The position numbers were made by a program, and so were the translations under genes. From Pagrus major (Eukaryota; Chordata; Actinopteri; Spariformes; Sparidae): a stretch of DNA of 64,000 bases. A model generated the notes under the pieces. That model did not search any database. It had not been told where the DNA came from and worked only from the letters and a program-made list of their open reading frames with translations. Below, piece by piece: positions 35,672 through 47,800 of this stretch; the first letter of the stretch is position 1; every line of letters begins with the position of its first letter. The stretch is taken from contig NC_133224.1 in the NCBI RefSeq assembly GCF_040436345.1, positions 15,136,703 through 15,200,702 of the forward strand, read 5' to 3'.

Positions 35672-36272
35672 AGTTAAAGAAACAGTTCACCCAAAAATGA
35701 AAATTAAGTCATTATCTAGTAACCAGTCAGTCCACCAATCAGTGGAAAGTCAAGAGAAATTTTGTTGTCCACAAAACATTTTTGAAGCTTCACAGCAAAA
35801 CAGCGTTGCAGCATTCACATTAAAAAACTGAAGTAGCATAGAGCTCGTCCAAGAAAAGAAGAGTTAGATCCCAAATTTTACTGAAAAGATGTTATTTATA
35901 TCCTCAATGGAAAATTGAGCTCATGCACCCAATTCAGATGGGTGCACACTAATGATTTTAGCTTAGCAGCAACAACAAAAATTTCAGCTTGAAAAAGGGT
36001 AAAACACCTTTTATAGTCAATTTGGGATTGGATTGGATTGAATTATGCCAGATGAGCTGTATGGAGCCATTTTATGTTTATTTTCTGTTGTTTGTTCACG
36101 TTTTAAATCATCTCCAGCTACTTCAGTTGAGTAGCAGAATGCTGCAGCGCTGTTTTACTGTGAAGCTCCAGAAATGTTTTGTGGACTACGAGACTTCACC
36201 TGACTTTATATCATCATGGAAGTGATTAGATATTGACTGAATTTGAATTTGCAGTGAACTGTTATAATTAAA
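35672..36272. mobile_element. foldback-type MITE in the vgf intron
   Basis: The left arm contains AACAGTTCACCCAAAAATGA and, at about 35757-35818, TTGTCCACAAAACATTTTTG..AGCTTCACAGCAAAACAGCG. The right arm carries the reverse complement of the same blocks at about 36128-36195 and a partial GTGAACTGTT end near 36254. It is non-coding. The family is common in fish introns. Confidence 0.75.
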
Positions 36273-36604
36273 TAGAATAATTAAATGACAATAGAAAATG
36301 GAAGCTATAATATAATATAGTCAGAGTGAAAATGTGTAGGTCTGGCTTGGGGCAGGTAATGGATATTGTAAAAAGATGGGTAAAACAATGCCATCTGAAA
36401 GCTATAAAATACAACATGATTAACACAAACAAGACTAAAGAGAGTCAAGACTCAAGACCACAGGTATGACAAAAGTTGACATCAGTTACATTTTTGCAAG
36501 GAGAACAGAATATTCTGTGTTTCTCAACAATTTTTAGGACATGCTATGAAGACACCTTTCATTCTCTTTAATGTGCAAATGAGAGCATATCATCATTTTG
36601 GAGC

Positions 36605-36745
36605 CTGACTAAGAAACCTCATTCAAATTTCTCAGTTGAAAGCCAGTAAATTCTGGCAAAATACAGTCTAAATGTTAACAAATAGCTAATTATTGTCTTT
36701 AAAAAATCAGTTAAAAAACTTTCATTTGTCAACCACTGTTGAATT
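36605..36745. repeat. dispersed repeat shared with 11085-11215
   Basis: CATTCAAATTTCTCAGTT, GTCTAAATGT and AAACTTTCAT blocks occur in the same order and spacing in both places. Non-coding. Confidence 0.55.
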
Positions 36746-38244
36746 TTTTTCAACAACAAAAAAAAATCAAATTAGCTAGAAAGGCACATGTATAGCCTCC
36801 TGTGTAAGGTGTCAAGTTTCATATGTCACATGTACAGAAGATTGGGTCCACTGTGAAAAAAATGTTTGAGTTCTGACTTTTTTTCTCAGAATTCTAACTT
36901 AAATCTCAGAATTCTGACAAAAAACCAGAACTCTAATACATGCATAACATGAACTTCACATGTGCTTTTACCAACATCCAATAAGCTTGATCATGTGTGT
37001 TCAGCCAAGGAAGAGCTGGAAGGCACCAAATCTTGATCAAGTGAAACCTTACTTTATTTAATGAGCTGCTGGTAGAGTGTGGAGAGATGAAATGGCTTGG
37101 CTCTCCGGGAGCAGGAGTCAGCAACACTATAACATAGCAACGGGCATATTAGGCTTTTCAGCTAAGCACCAAAGAAAGCTTCTGATGCAGCTGGCCCTGG
37201 CGGGGGAGGGACCCGCTGCTGTCCTTGGTGCTGAAATATTCAACAACGCATTCTGAAGCGCAACAAGTACATTGAGATTTACTGGTTAGTCTAAAATAGT
37301 GCAACAGCCAGATATAACATAACATATATGTTATTGCATTCCTTCTTTTTAAGAGGCAGTACGTATCTGTCTACTCTCCAGTTTAATATTTTGGAGATGG
37401 CCATAATAACAAGCTCTTCTTATGATGAACCACCGCCGTGCTATATGGCACCACGCCACTGTGTTTGCCACCACTGCAAACAAATATCTGCAGTAATTCT
37501 GTCTACTTAAACGCCATAACCTTGTTTCATCGAGACAAGTAAAAAAAAAAAAAAATAGAGATCATTTGTTATACAAGTGCAGATATGTTTCAAGACACGC
37601 ACATTTTTTTCCATGACCATCTCTGAAACAAGTTCATTTGTTAAGGAAACGTGTTGAAATTTAAAGAGCCAGAAACAGACCAAATGGTTGAGTCGGGCAT
37701 ATTCTGCAGTGGAGGCAGAGGCGCTGGATTGCAGGGGATGTGTGATGCGTGATGTGCAAACACGCAGCGGATGATTAAGATAAGCAAGATCTAATACGAC
37801 TGATCTGACTCTCCATATAAAAACCAAACAAATCAGTCTGGTTCTATCTGTCTTATTCTCTCCAGCAGAGGGTTGGTTCTCTGGCCCGAACAGGTAAATC
37901 TACGGTTTCTACCACCAGCAAAGCGGATTAATAATCCGTTTCTGAGACACAAGAATCAAGAAAAATCTTTCAGCATAAATCCACCTCCAGACTTCTGTCA
38001 ACATGAGTAACCTCTCCGCAGCCTACACACAAAACCTCCAACAGCATGAACGTCAGTGTTGGGCAGACAGTTTAGACACGACAAAGGACTGTCATTGTCA
38101 CTGTGGTATCATAACATTTTTTACTGTGTACGTGACCGCACCTGAATGCACATAAAGGGTGCAGTTTGAGACAGCTTCTCCTACTTCATTTTTCAATCTC
38201 GCAAAACGAATCATTGTGATGATGACTGGAAATGACGATAATTG

Positions 38245-38245
<1 letters not shown>

Positions 38246-38288
<43 letters not shown>
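38246..38288 (+). repeat. (GAT)n microsatellite
   Basis: About 14 GAT units followed by a GGAGGAAGA purine run. Confidence 0.97.
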
Positions 38289-38759
38289 GGGAGGAGGAAG
38301 AAGAGGAGGACAATAAGGCCACCTTTGTTTACACCATAAACAAAGAAATATGGTAGTTCAAGTATACATCAGCTTGAACAGGGTCCGCAGTTCACCCCAG
38401 CATAATGCAGTTTCATTGAAAAAACGCTTATATGTCTAGAATGATTGACTGTAAAAGATGAATGATCATTAAAATATTATATGTCACTGTTCACATGTCT
38501 AAAGGATATTTAAGGGAAGTTTTCTGATTCAACTATCAAACCTGCCTAAACCCGAACACCAGGCTCCACTCTTTTTCTTTTTCTCTTGTATTTCAATTTA
38601 TTGGCTGCTAGAGCTTTGATTTGCATTTAAGTCTGTAGAGTGGTCTTTAAAATTAAAAAAAAATATTTCTCAGTAAACTGATATTATCGGCCAGTCAACA
38701 GATTTCCTTTCCAGAGGAGAAGGTAGAGTAAGTCTAATGTCAGATAAGTTGACACTTAC

Positions 38760-38997
38760 TTGCAGTTCAGTGGGAGCAGCGGGGGGGATTCCAGTCTCCC
38801 CTCCTCGTCACGTCACACTCAGAGCGTTCGAAGTCCTGCTGACATGCACAGAGCCCACTGCATGCACTGCTAGGTTGTTGTTGCGTGTAAGTTGTGTTGT
38901 CAAATGTTAAGTGTCGTCATGGATGTTGTTGTTGTTATTTGTTACTGAGTTGCGGTCTCCTCCCGCGATCCTCTCCCGGGATTCCGCTCCTTGGCTC
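38760..38997 (-). other. probable vgf 5'UTR exon 1
   Basis: Begins about 28 nt downstream of the TATAAG box and ends at the donor ..CTGCAA|GTAAGTG. It has no long open frame. Its position and structure match the non-coding first exon of mammalian VGF. The transcription start is inferred. Confidence 0.6.
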
Positions 38998-39165
38998 GTC
39001 TGTTTTTGGGCGGCTGAGGCTGTCTTATACCTCCGCCCTCCCGGGTCACGTGATTTATGCGTCAAGCGGTCCCCATTGACGTCAGCAGACTGGGATTCAT
39101 TCATAAGATTTTTCTGCAACCCCCACCCTCGGATCCCCCCTCCCCTTTGATCAAACCAATTAGCT
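38998..39165 (-). promoter_or_regulatory. vgf promoter: TATA, E-box, CRE
   Basis: On the minus strand, upstream to downstream: ATTGG (inverted CCAAT) at 39156-39160, a perfect CRE TGACGTCA at 39077-39084, an E-box CACGTG at 39047-39052 and TATAAG at 39029-39024. The CRE lies about 80 bp before the predicted start. Mammalian VGF is induced by growth factors and cAMP through a CRE at a similar distance, so CREB-dependent control is likely conserved. Confidence 0.8.
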
Positions 39166-39654
39166 GCAGTGCTGGAGCTGCTGAATGAACAGAAGCTGGT
39201 GAATGAATTCACAATTCAGCGTGCCATTTCTCAGGGCCGCACCCAGCCTTTCTGGGGCCCATGAGGACTAGGTGCATGTATCAGAATGTAAAGAAAGTGG
39301 GCTTCATCATGGACTCATTTCTGTAGGCCTTCAGTCAAGAACTGACACAGCTAACATGTGAGCAGACGAGCAGGTTTACAAAGATTATGGGATGCTGTGG
39401 ATTGACATAATGGTCCTGAAAAGTAAACATGAGAACCACAGCATATCACATGATAATATGACTGGCAAGACATTCACAATTACAACTAGAATGGCACTGA
39501 GTTGAGCACATACGTCCACCAAGTCCCAACAGTCCCCTTCAATTCAATCAAGCTTAATTCAATATCAAATAAAACATATCGAAATTATATATATTAAAAT
39601 GTATTCCCTGACAAACAAACAAAAATGTTGAAAATGCCCTGTCTTGCAAAGTTG

Positions 39655-39835
39655 AACAAAGAAAGAAAAAAATCCTGGATCCATATCTTTATCCGGATCA
39701 GACCCAAAAGTTAATGGGGTTTATTCTGGGCCGAGGCCCTTCCTCCATCCAAGTTTTGTGGAAATCCGGTCAGTAGTTTCTGTGTAATCCTGCTGACAAA
39801 CCAACAAACAAACAAACAAAAACCCACATGGGTGA
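39655..39835 (-). repeat. dispersed repeat with (GTTT)n edge
   Basis: Minus strand contains GTTTGTTTGTTTGTTGG, then GATTACACAGAAACTACTGA, a FRISTKLGWRKG-like phrase and GATAAAGATATGGATCCAGG. This phrase recurs widely in fish and other animal genomes as a short non-coding repeat. Class unknown. Confidence 0.6.
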
Positions 39836-42800
39836 AAACATAACCTCCTTGGCAATGGTAAATTTACAAGTTGAAGAGACTGATTGATGTAAATTAAATA
39901 AATTATGTTTTTGAAGAATAAACAATGATACAATGCAAATACATACGTTATAAATAATCCTAGAGTAATTCATTGTCTTCATTTATGTTGGGCCACTACG
40001 GCTGATTATGTATCCACCCAATTACAGTAACATGTAGGACATGTATTAGAGATATAATTGATTATTTTATCAGAAGTGAGCCACCTGTTACAAATCTTTA
40101 ATGCGTCCCATAACAATGATATACAGTTTATATGCAGTGGATGCAATGTGGGTGACTGTATTGCAGGAGCTGTACGATATGTGGTGTGAAAAAGACAACA
40201 TTTTGCTCTAACTTCTCTCTCTGATGTAAACACTGATTGCACATGGCTGTAGAAAACAATACCATCAGTGTATAGACTGATCAAGGAGGACATTCACATC
40301 TGTTACCAGAGACCATCTTTGAACAGAGACACAGCTTTCCATCTCCCAGCATAAACAACCATGTGTTATCATCTGACTAAAGGTCCATACAAGTCACACA
40401 CATTTCACTGTAACTGGCCACATTTTGTTTCACAACCGAGACTGTTTACTAATAATGCTTTCATTAAATGTGATTAATAGAAATCTAATTAGAAGCACCT
40501 AATGAATGTATGAATGCTTACATACAGTGTGCACCAAAGTTAAAATAAATAGTTTTGAATACTTGAATATTCGAAGAGGGGCTAAAGGAGAATAGAGCGC
40601 AGCTGCAGCACCACCTGCTGGTCATGACCTTTACTCTGAATAAGGAATCAAGTGCAGTGAGTCACCTAATGTTCAGTAATTGCTGCACTGCTGCATGTTG
40701 GTGTGAGTGCTGGGTGTCTACCCACTCATTAGATACAGCTTTAGTGTCAAGACACTATACTTTTTCTTAAAGGAGGGTGTGGATAGAGAACCGGTGGAGG
40801 ACAGAAAAATAGATCACAGTAAAATTAAGGTGTTCAAACAAGCAGGCCAGGATGAAAGGTTGAATTAAAGAGTACCACACTGGTAGATATCCAGAAGGAA
40901 CTGCCACCCCACCTCACTGAGAGGCAATTGAGAACAGGATGTAGAGTTATAAGGCTGATGTGTACAGGTTTTGAGATATCTCGTGTCCAGGTTGTGAAGG
41001 GCACAGCTCCCTGTTCAAAATCCATCTGCAGTTTGTCATGTGCTGTAATCATTTGGCTACCTGGTTGCTACAGTCATGTATTTTTGCCTATATGCAAAGC
41101 ACATATGCACAGTGATTCACCATACTTATTTTTATTCTTTTTCTTTATGTTCTTCTCGTTGTGGATCTAGTCCTGCAACACATGCCCAAAATTTTGACAT
41201 AAGAAATAATTGGAAATCATGGTTAAATGAGTTCAAACCCTCCACTCTTTGGGGCCTTTTGCTTTGCCATACCTCAACGTAGAGAAGTGATTCAAAGTTT
41301 AAATGGGTCACCAGACTTGGGACTTTATTGGCCTAAATTGGCATTTTCATTGCAAGCACTTCACAAAATCACAGTTTACGTTTCGGCCAATTTTCTGTCC
41401 ATTTCAAAACAGTGTTACAGTGGGTGACATCATCGCTACAGTGGAGAGGAGCTGGAAACTCTTCTAAACAATTCCACAAATTTCTTTTTTTGTGGTAGGC
41501 TATACAGAAGCCCTGAGGGGCAAGTAAGATCCATTTTTTGAAGTTCTAAAAATCTTTTCTCTACACTCTAAACACAATATGCTTCTAATATGTGTCTATC
41601 TTTTACAAGGAATGTGTCATACTTGGCGCTAATCTGCCATTAATGTCATGGGGGGAACATGTATTATCAGCCTTCTCATCAATGTTTTTTACAGTGAATA
41701 GTGAATCACGGCCACAACAGAGAGGATGACGAAGAAAAAGTTTTATGTGTTTGAGATGGAAGTTGGAAAACACTTGTTATTAATTTTTCCATCCATGCTG
41801 TCCTTTAGCAGTGCGAGGACAGTGAAAATTCATGCATCTATCAGCATTACGCACGTATGCCACCGCAGTGCCCAAATTATGCGCGACAATCAGTGGTATT
41901 CCTCAGCCTGGGATATCATTTGAAAATGGAAGTTTGATATGTGAACGTTATTTATTTAAGTGTAGTTACGGTGAACTAGGTGAATCACGAATCACAATGT
42001 GGATACGAAGTGTAAGGATTCTGTGAGAGCTGTCACTGACTTTATTTACAGGCTTTGATAAATCATATAATCCATATGTTCAGGTGATAAGTGTGATAGA
42101 CTGATTCTATATAAGCTCCTAAAACAGTAAAAGGTCACTAAAATCAGCTTAAAAACAGTCAATAAAATCAGTTGTTAAAAATAGTTACAGTGATGAGAGA
42201 AGTCATTAATAAATAGGGCAGCTAAAAATGTAAAAACTGCTTTCATAAGTCATAATTTCAATTTATGAGAGATGACTTGTGATTGGTTAGTCACGCCTGC
42301 AGAGGCCAGAAGGGGGCGCTGTCGGCCACGATGCTTCATACTCAATTATGCTGCCAGAGAGGAAGCATTGTGTCCGAGCATCTCTATTGATATTGCCCCT
42401 TTTCATGAACGAAATGATTATTTATGTTCTTGAAATTCGGAATATGTGTGCTAAATAGTTTTGTGTGTATTTTATGAACATGCTAAACACATTTTGTGTG
42501 GTTTAGAATATTTTTTTATGATGTTTTGATTCCTAACTGGTATGCTGGTAAGCAGCTAGCTTAACTCCGTCCTCTCGGTGGGCGGCAAGGAGCATATGTT
42601 GTGTAAGCACAAGTATGACCCATATTATGTGCTTTTTGATTATGGTGAGTAATACGGAACACATACAGAGTATAATGCTGCAAATGTGTTTGTGTGTAGT
42701 TAATTAGTAATGTGTTTGTGTGTAGTTAATTACTAATGTGTTTGTGTGTAGCAGCTATGTGTTTGTGTGTAGGCTAGTTAATTACTAATGTGTTTGTGAG

Positions 42801-44180
42801 TTCATGTCTAAAGCAGCTGTTCAAGAAACATTAAGATAAGAAACAAGGAATATAACAAATATAGAGAAAAGAGTGTTTGACATTTTGTTATTCCATTACA
42901 ATTGAGTTGGATAATTTGAATTTATGTTTATCCATAGACCATTTGGTGTCTACCTACCGGTTGTATTTTGTTTGACCTGCTAAAAAGAAAGTGAAAAATG
43001 CAAATATATTTTAACATAACATGGACTTGCAAAAAATATGTATTTTTGTATATTGTAATAATTTGATTCTCAATGAAGCTGCCATAGAGGAAGCATTGTG
43101 TCCAAGCATCTCTATTGATATTTCCCCTTTTCAGGGTGTAACATAAGGATGTACCAGATGAGCTGACTGGAGAATGCAGAGTGCACGGTGTGCGCCTGAC
43201 AGCACAGTTGTGTCCACTGCAGCAGTTTGACACAACAACTATATGAAAACTAGAATCGTTCTTGGTGAAATATGCACAGTATTCATTCTTTAATGCTATT
43301 TGATTTAATCTTGGATTTCTACCATCAATTATGATAATTTCATCAGTTAGTTACCAAAGAGTCCGGCCCTCTCTGCTGCGCTCCGGGGAGGGAATGTGAC
43401 GGTCAGCCAACGCTGACTGAGGAAATACTGATTTAAGATTTGAGTTGGCTGATAATTTTACAACTGAAAGGTGTTAGTGGAATAATTATTACACTTAACT
43501 GCAAGTGCAAGTACGTGTAGTGACACTGCTTGTTTGAATGTTTATGACAACATGGATCTAGAATTAACATTTGCTATAAAGTGAAATTAAATATGAGATG
43601 CATCATTATGTGTAAAATAATGCCTCCCATGTTCAAATTCTACAATTGGGCTTTACTTTACCCTGTGTCTCCAGTTTCTCCAGCCTCTTGTGATCAACAT
43701 GAGTATTACAAAAGCAAACACTTACATCCTCTTGAAAAAGTTCCACGCATGAACTTTTTTTTTTTAGAACTTAAAAAATGGATCACCAGAAAAAAAATGT
43801 CTCACTTGCATATTTTAACACGTAAAACCCCATGTTTTTCAAATTGAAAGTTTGGAAAGTTACTGGCCTCTCTACCGTCTCAGCAAAAGAAAGGAGAGAA
43901 CAGAGTCCTGATTGGTTGAACGACAAACCCCAAATCCTCCAAAGATAAAACAACTGGAAACATGGGTTTCGCTCCCTTGTGGTTTTTTGACTAGTATGTT
44001 TTTTTAACTCTCAATACGTGTTTACTCTCACCCTCTTACTAGCTTATTCTCTTTCTCCATACCCTTTCTGCATGTTAGTTTTGATTCTTAATTCTTGTCA
44101 CCAAGTTTTAACGCAAACTGATCCTACTGCAACTTTTTAAGTTTTATACACCATTGCAGTTTTTCCCGACTTTGAAGGTT
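39836..44180. other. gene-free stretch with minor repeats
   Basis: No exon recognised. It contains a minisatellite (42683-42800), a 56-bp direct repeat (42350-42405 and 43078-43133), a CTCF-like site (42306-42320), and an inverted TAGAACTT.AAAAAATGGATC word (about 41530-41552 and 43763-43784). These suggest old transposon debris. Confidence 0.45.
42683..42800 (+). repeat. minisatellite, unit AATGTGTTTGTGTGTAG plus spacer
   Basis: Five copies of an AATGTGTTTGTGTGTAG core separated by TTAATTAGT, TTAATTACT, CAGCT or GCTAGTTAATTACT. Confidence 0.85.
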
Positions 44181-44585
44181 TGTGATGTTTGGCCAGTGCC
44201 AAGTCTCCAGCAATGCAAATAACAAACAAAAAAACGTTTTTTGCCATAAACCCGTCAGAGAAAGGTGCAGGCATAGCCTACTGGACCTTGTCTGCCTTGC
44301 CGCCTACAGAACCACCACTAAGCTGCTTGTAGTGAAAAAGTCTGCTGGCAGCCTCCCCCACCAAACCTCTGCATAAGAGAGCCCGGTAGAACTCACTGAC
44401 TGGCAACCATATGTCGCCTCAAGGACAACACCATCCAAAGTCCGCCGTGAAGAGGTTTATCACCACTGTTCCAACTGAGCTCATCTCCTGCATGGCCTTC
44501 ATAGCTCAAAGTAGGCATGAACCACCTTCTATAATTGCTCATGACCGGGTTGATGTTGAGGTCGCACTTTATTTTACAGTACATT

Positions 44586-44824
44586 AATAAGACGTAACAG
44601 GCCGTACTTTGTATCAAATTAGACAAAACCAATAGCCAATAAGACGTAACAAGCCGCACTTTGTATCAAATTAGACAAAAACAATACTCTAATAAGACGT
44701 AACAAGCCGTACTTTGTATCAAATTAGACAAAAACAATATGCTAATAAGACGTAACAAGCCGTACTTTGTATCAAATTAGACAAAAACAATACGCTAATA
44801 AGACATAACAAGACATACTTTGTC
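44586..44824 (-). repeat. 53-bp tandem repeat, about 4.5 copies
   Basis: Units start AATAAGACGTAACAAGCC at 44586, 44638, 44691, 44744 and 44797 (period 52-53). The last partial unit ends in the stop codon of the FEN-like pseudogene. Units differ by only a few bases, so the array is young. Confidence 0.95.
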
Positions 44825-47800
44825 ATCCCATTTCATCCACTGGAGGAAGATCAGGATGTGGCAGGTGAGCTTGGTTCCAGATTGCCGCTTGATAGTGTGA
44901 ACACATGATATGAAACTTCACTGCATATGAGGTTGGTGGCAGAGTCTCTTGTGGGCGACCTTGGCAAAACAACTTCACTCTTGCTTTGTTGCATGTGTCA
45001 ACCTCGGGCACACCGTACATCTTACAGATGAATTTCTCTGTTGAATTCAAAACATCTTTCGTAAGAGGGCCCTTCCCAAGGCCCGTAAGATCAGTGTGAT
45101 GTTGCTCAAATACCTGCCAGGCTGTTTACTTTCCGTGACCGCTGAACTGAGACACACTATCACAGCCAGTAACGGCATGGAAGGCAAGGAGTGTGTCCAC
45201 TTGAACATCAGATAGTAACTTGCAAATGTCATGTACTGGAAACTACTTTGGATCCTTTGATGTCCCGGCTTTCATGTAGAGATGAGTACATCTGATTCTG
45301 TCATGGTGTGCTAGAAGTAGAAGAAGCACATCTGTGTCACGTGCTGACACAACTATTGTGTCCATAGGAGCCTGGATGCAGTGCAAAATCAGTCGTGTAT
45401 CAGCCTCCTCGTGGTCAGCACTCAGAGAGGAGACTTCAAAATCTGGATCTGATGACTTGACAGTGGTCGCTTCAGCAAACCCACCTGATACTACAACCAC
45501 AGGCTCATCCTTTGGGCTGTGTTCTATCAGATGGTTTGAGAGTAGTCGAGCGAGATCTGCTTTGTTCTCTTCCAGTGCCATGAAGCTCGACCAGTCTGCT
45601 GGAAATGGAACAGAGTCATTTAGGATTTCTCTGCATACTGTCCGGTGGTGCTGTTTACGTTTCCTTCTTGTGCCTGTTTTGATGGACTCATCATGGTACC
45701 TGTCGAAGACTACATCAACCCTCTGGTACTTCTCTCCCATCTTCAACACGGTGTTAGCAAACTTGTTGGCATAGTCGCTGAATGTCGTAATGTCTGGCGG
45801 CTTCCCAATTGCCATTACAAATGCTTGGCCATCAATAAGCAAGCAGCTGGGACATGTTTTGTCAATATATTTGCTAAAACAGATTTGTTGGTGGAATGTA
45901 GACTGCCGTCAGTTGCGGCCAGAGATGGTGGGATGGGCATGAGTTCATGCTGGAGAATATTTTCCAGGTCTACTTTGCGACCTGCTCTGTAAGCTGTGAT
46001 GAGCCTTTGTAGAATCTGCCTGTCCACTTTGATGGTGTTTTGCTTGTTTTTGGAAAGTTGCACAACTTCATACAAAGAGGCAAATGTCTTGGCTTTGTTC
46101 TTCGTAGGTGACTTCAGATCCAAGTGCTGGTCACTATCTGGAGGTTCACACAGACGTTTGTCCACAAACACTTTCATTTGTGCCTGTCCAAAGCGTTCTG
46201 CACCAAGCAGAGATTCTTGAATCTCCAATGTGACCACATCCTTGTTGATTATGTTCCTGATTGTGTCACCGCCATATTTAAACACACTGTGCTCTTTCAG
46301 TGATAGACATATTCTGCTTTCATCCATGTTGTCTCTTTCCATTCTACTCTTTGTGCACTCTGTGTGTGTGTACTCATCGTCTTCACTGTCTGTTGTCAGT
46401 TTCAGCATTTCTGTTGTCTGAGAAGCTATGACTGTTCTCAGATTATACGACAGTGTCCATCTACTGAGGGATGTTGCTATCCTGGTGATACCTACTAGGC
46501 CTCCACTCTTTTTTCCTGTAGTGTTTAGCCACTCTGTACTTTGATCTGCTGAAACCTGATTGAAGCGTCGATCACTGCGTTTCACCACGAAGTTGCCTTT
46601 CTGAAAATCAAGGAGGATTTCTGGTGGGAGAACAGACATCTCAGCCAGGTACACAGTACCCCATCTGGCATAGTTTATATGATCGTACCTGAAGAAGAAG
46701 GGCAGCATATGTTTGAGAGCATACAGGTGGAGATCCCACAATCCATCACGTTGCACTCTTGTGAAGCAGAGTAGGCTGCTGACCATAGTCATATAGTCCC
46801 ACCAGAATGCAGCATTCGGGTCATCAACTGCAAGTGATGCAGCAAACTCTTTCATAGGCTGCTGGAATCGGTCTGTAGTCAGTTTGTCAACCATCTGTGC
46901 AATGTGATCAGCATCTACAGACTGGCAGAGATCCAAGAGTTCAGCTCTCAGTGTAACATCAACCTTATCCAGATATGTGTAAAGCTGTGGGAGTAGTAGT
47001 TGCCAAAGAGCCTGCAGGGTAAGCTTATGGGTCCTCATGGCACGTGCATACCCCTTTCCTGCCATGACATGCTGAGCAGCATTTGCCCCCAGAAGATCAC
47101 ACTTGACCCATGGCTCGCTCAGGCCAGAATCAACCATGTGTTGTCCTATCACACCCAGGAAGTTCATGGCAATGTGAAGGCCTCCAAGGCAAGGTATAAG
47201 CACGTCCTTGTATTCTTCTACTGACCACTTCAGTTCTAGCAACTTCGGATAAAGTGCTTCATCCACTGTCAGAATGACATGCTGTTGTTCCATTGATTTG
47301 GAGACATGGAGCACTCGCTTGACGACTCGCTTGACGTTCAGTGTATCAAGTTCAGATGCAGGAGCCTGGATGATAGGTAGGTACCCTACTGTAGTTTTCT
47401 CCGGGTTGACTGTGCTTGCCTTTTGATTGTACAATGTCCAGGAAGGTATTGGTTTTTGAGATGTCCTGGACATGAAAAAGGCCATGTCTGTAGCTTGTGC
47501 TTTCTGTGCTGCAGGACATTGTTCATACGACTGTGTGAAGCAATCTGGTGCTACTACACTGAATGGACACTCTGTGATTCCTCTCTTTGGTGCAGGTATG
47601 ATGTCAGTCATTGCCTTGGGGATGTTGAGGGTTTCTGACTTGGAGTAAAGATCAATTCCTTCAAGGAGATCACCTTCAGGTGGACCACGTTGCACCGTCA
47701 TCTCCCATGGTCTCCAAGGTCTTCTTAGCCAGTGCAGTGTCAAGTTTGATTACCTCACGGTAACTCATAACATGACCTGCCTGGTGAAACATGTTCACCA

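Larger units (their letters stand above)
35479..38759 (-). other. vgf intron 1 (5'UTR intron)
   Basis: The donor GTAAGTGTC at 38759-38751 closes the probable first exon. The best acceptor is a CTCTTCCAG ending at 35479; a nearer CACAG or CAG at about 35450-35460 is an alternative. It contains an inverted-arm MITE (35672-36272) and a (GAT)n tract (38246-38288). A copy of the repeat also seen at 11085 lies at 36605-36745. No other gene was recognised. Confidence 0.65.

Noticed and set aside
44285-44460. Loose nucleotide resemblance to a histone H3 coding region
   Set aside because: A few words (ACCACTAAGCTGCT, CAAGGACA..ATCCA..CGCCG) look H3-like, but they are out of order and spacing and no frame translates to H3.
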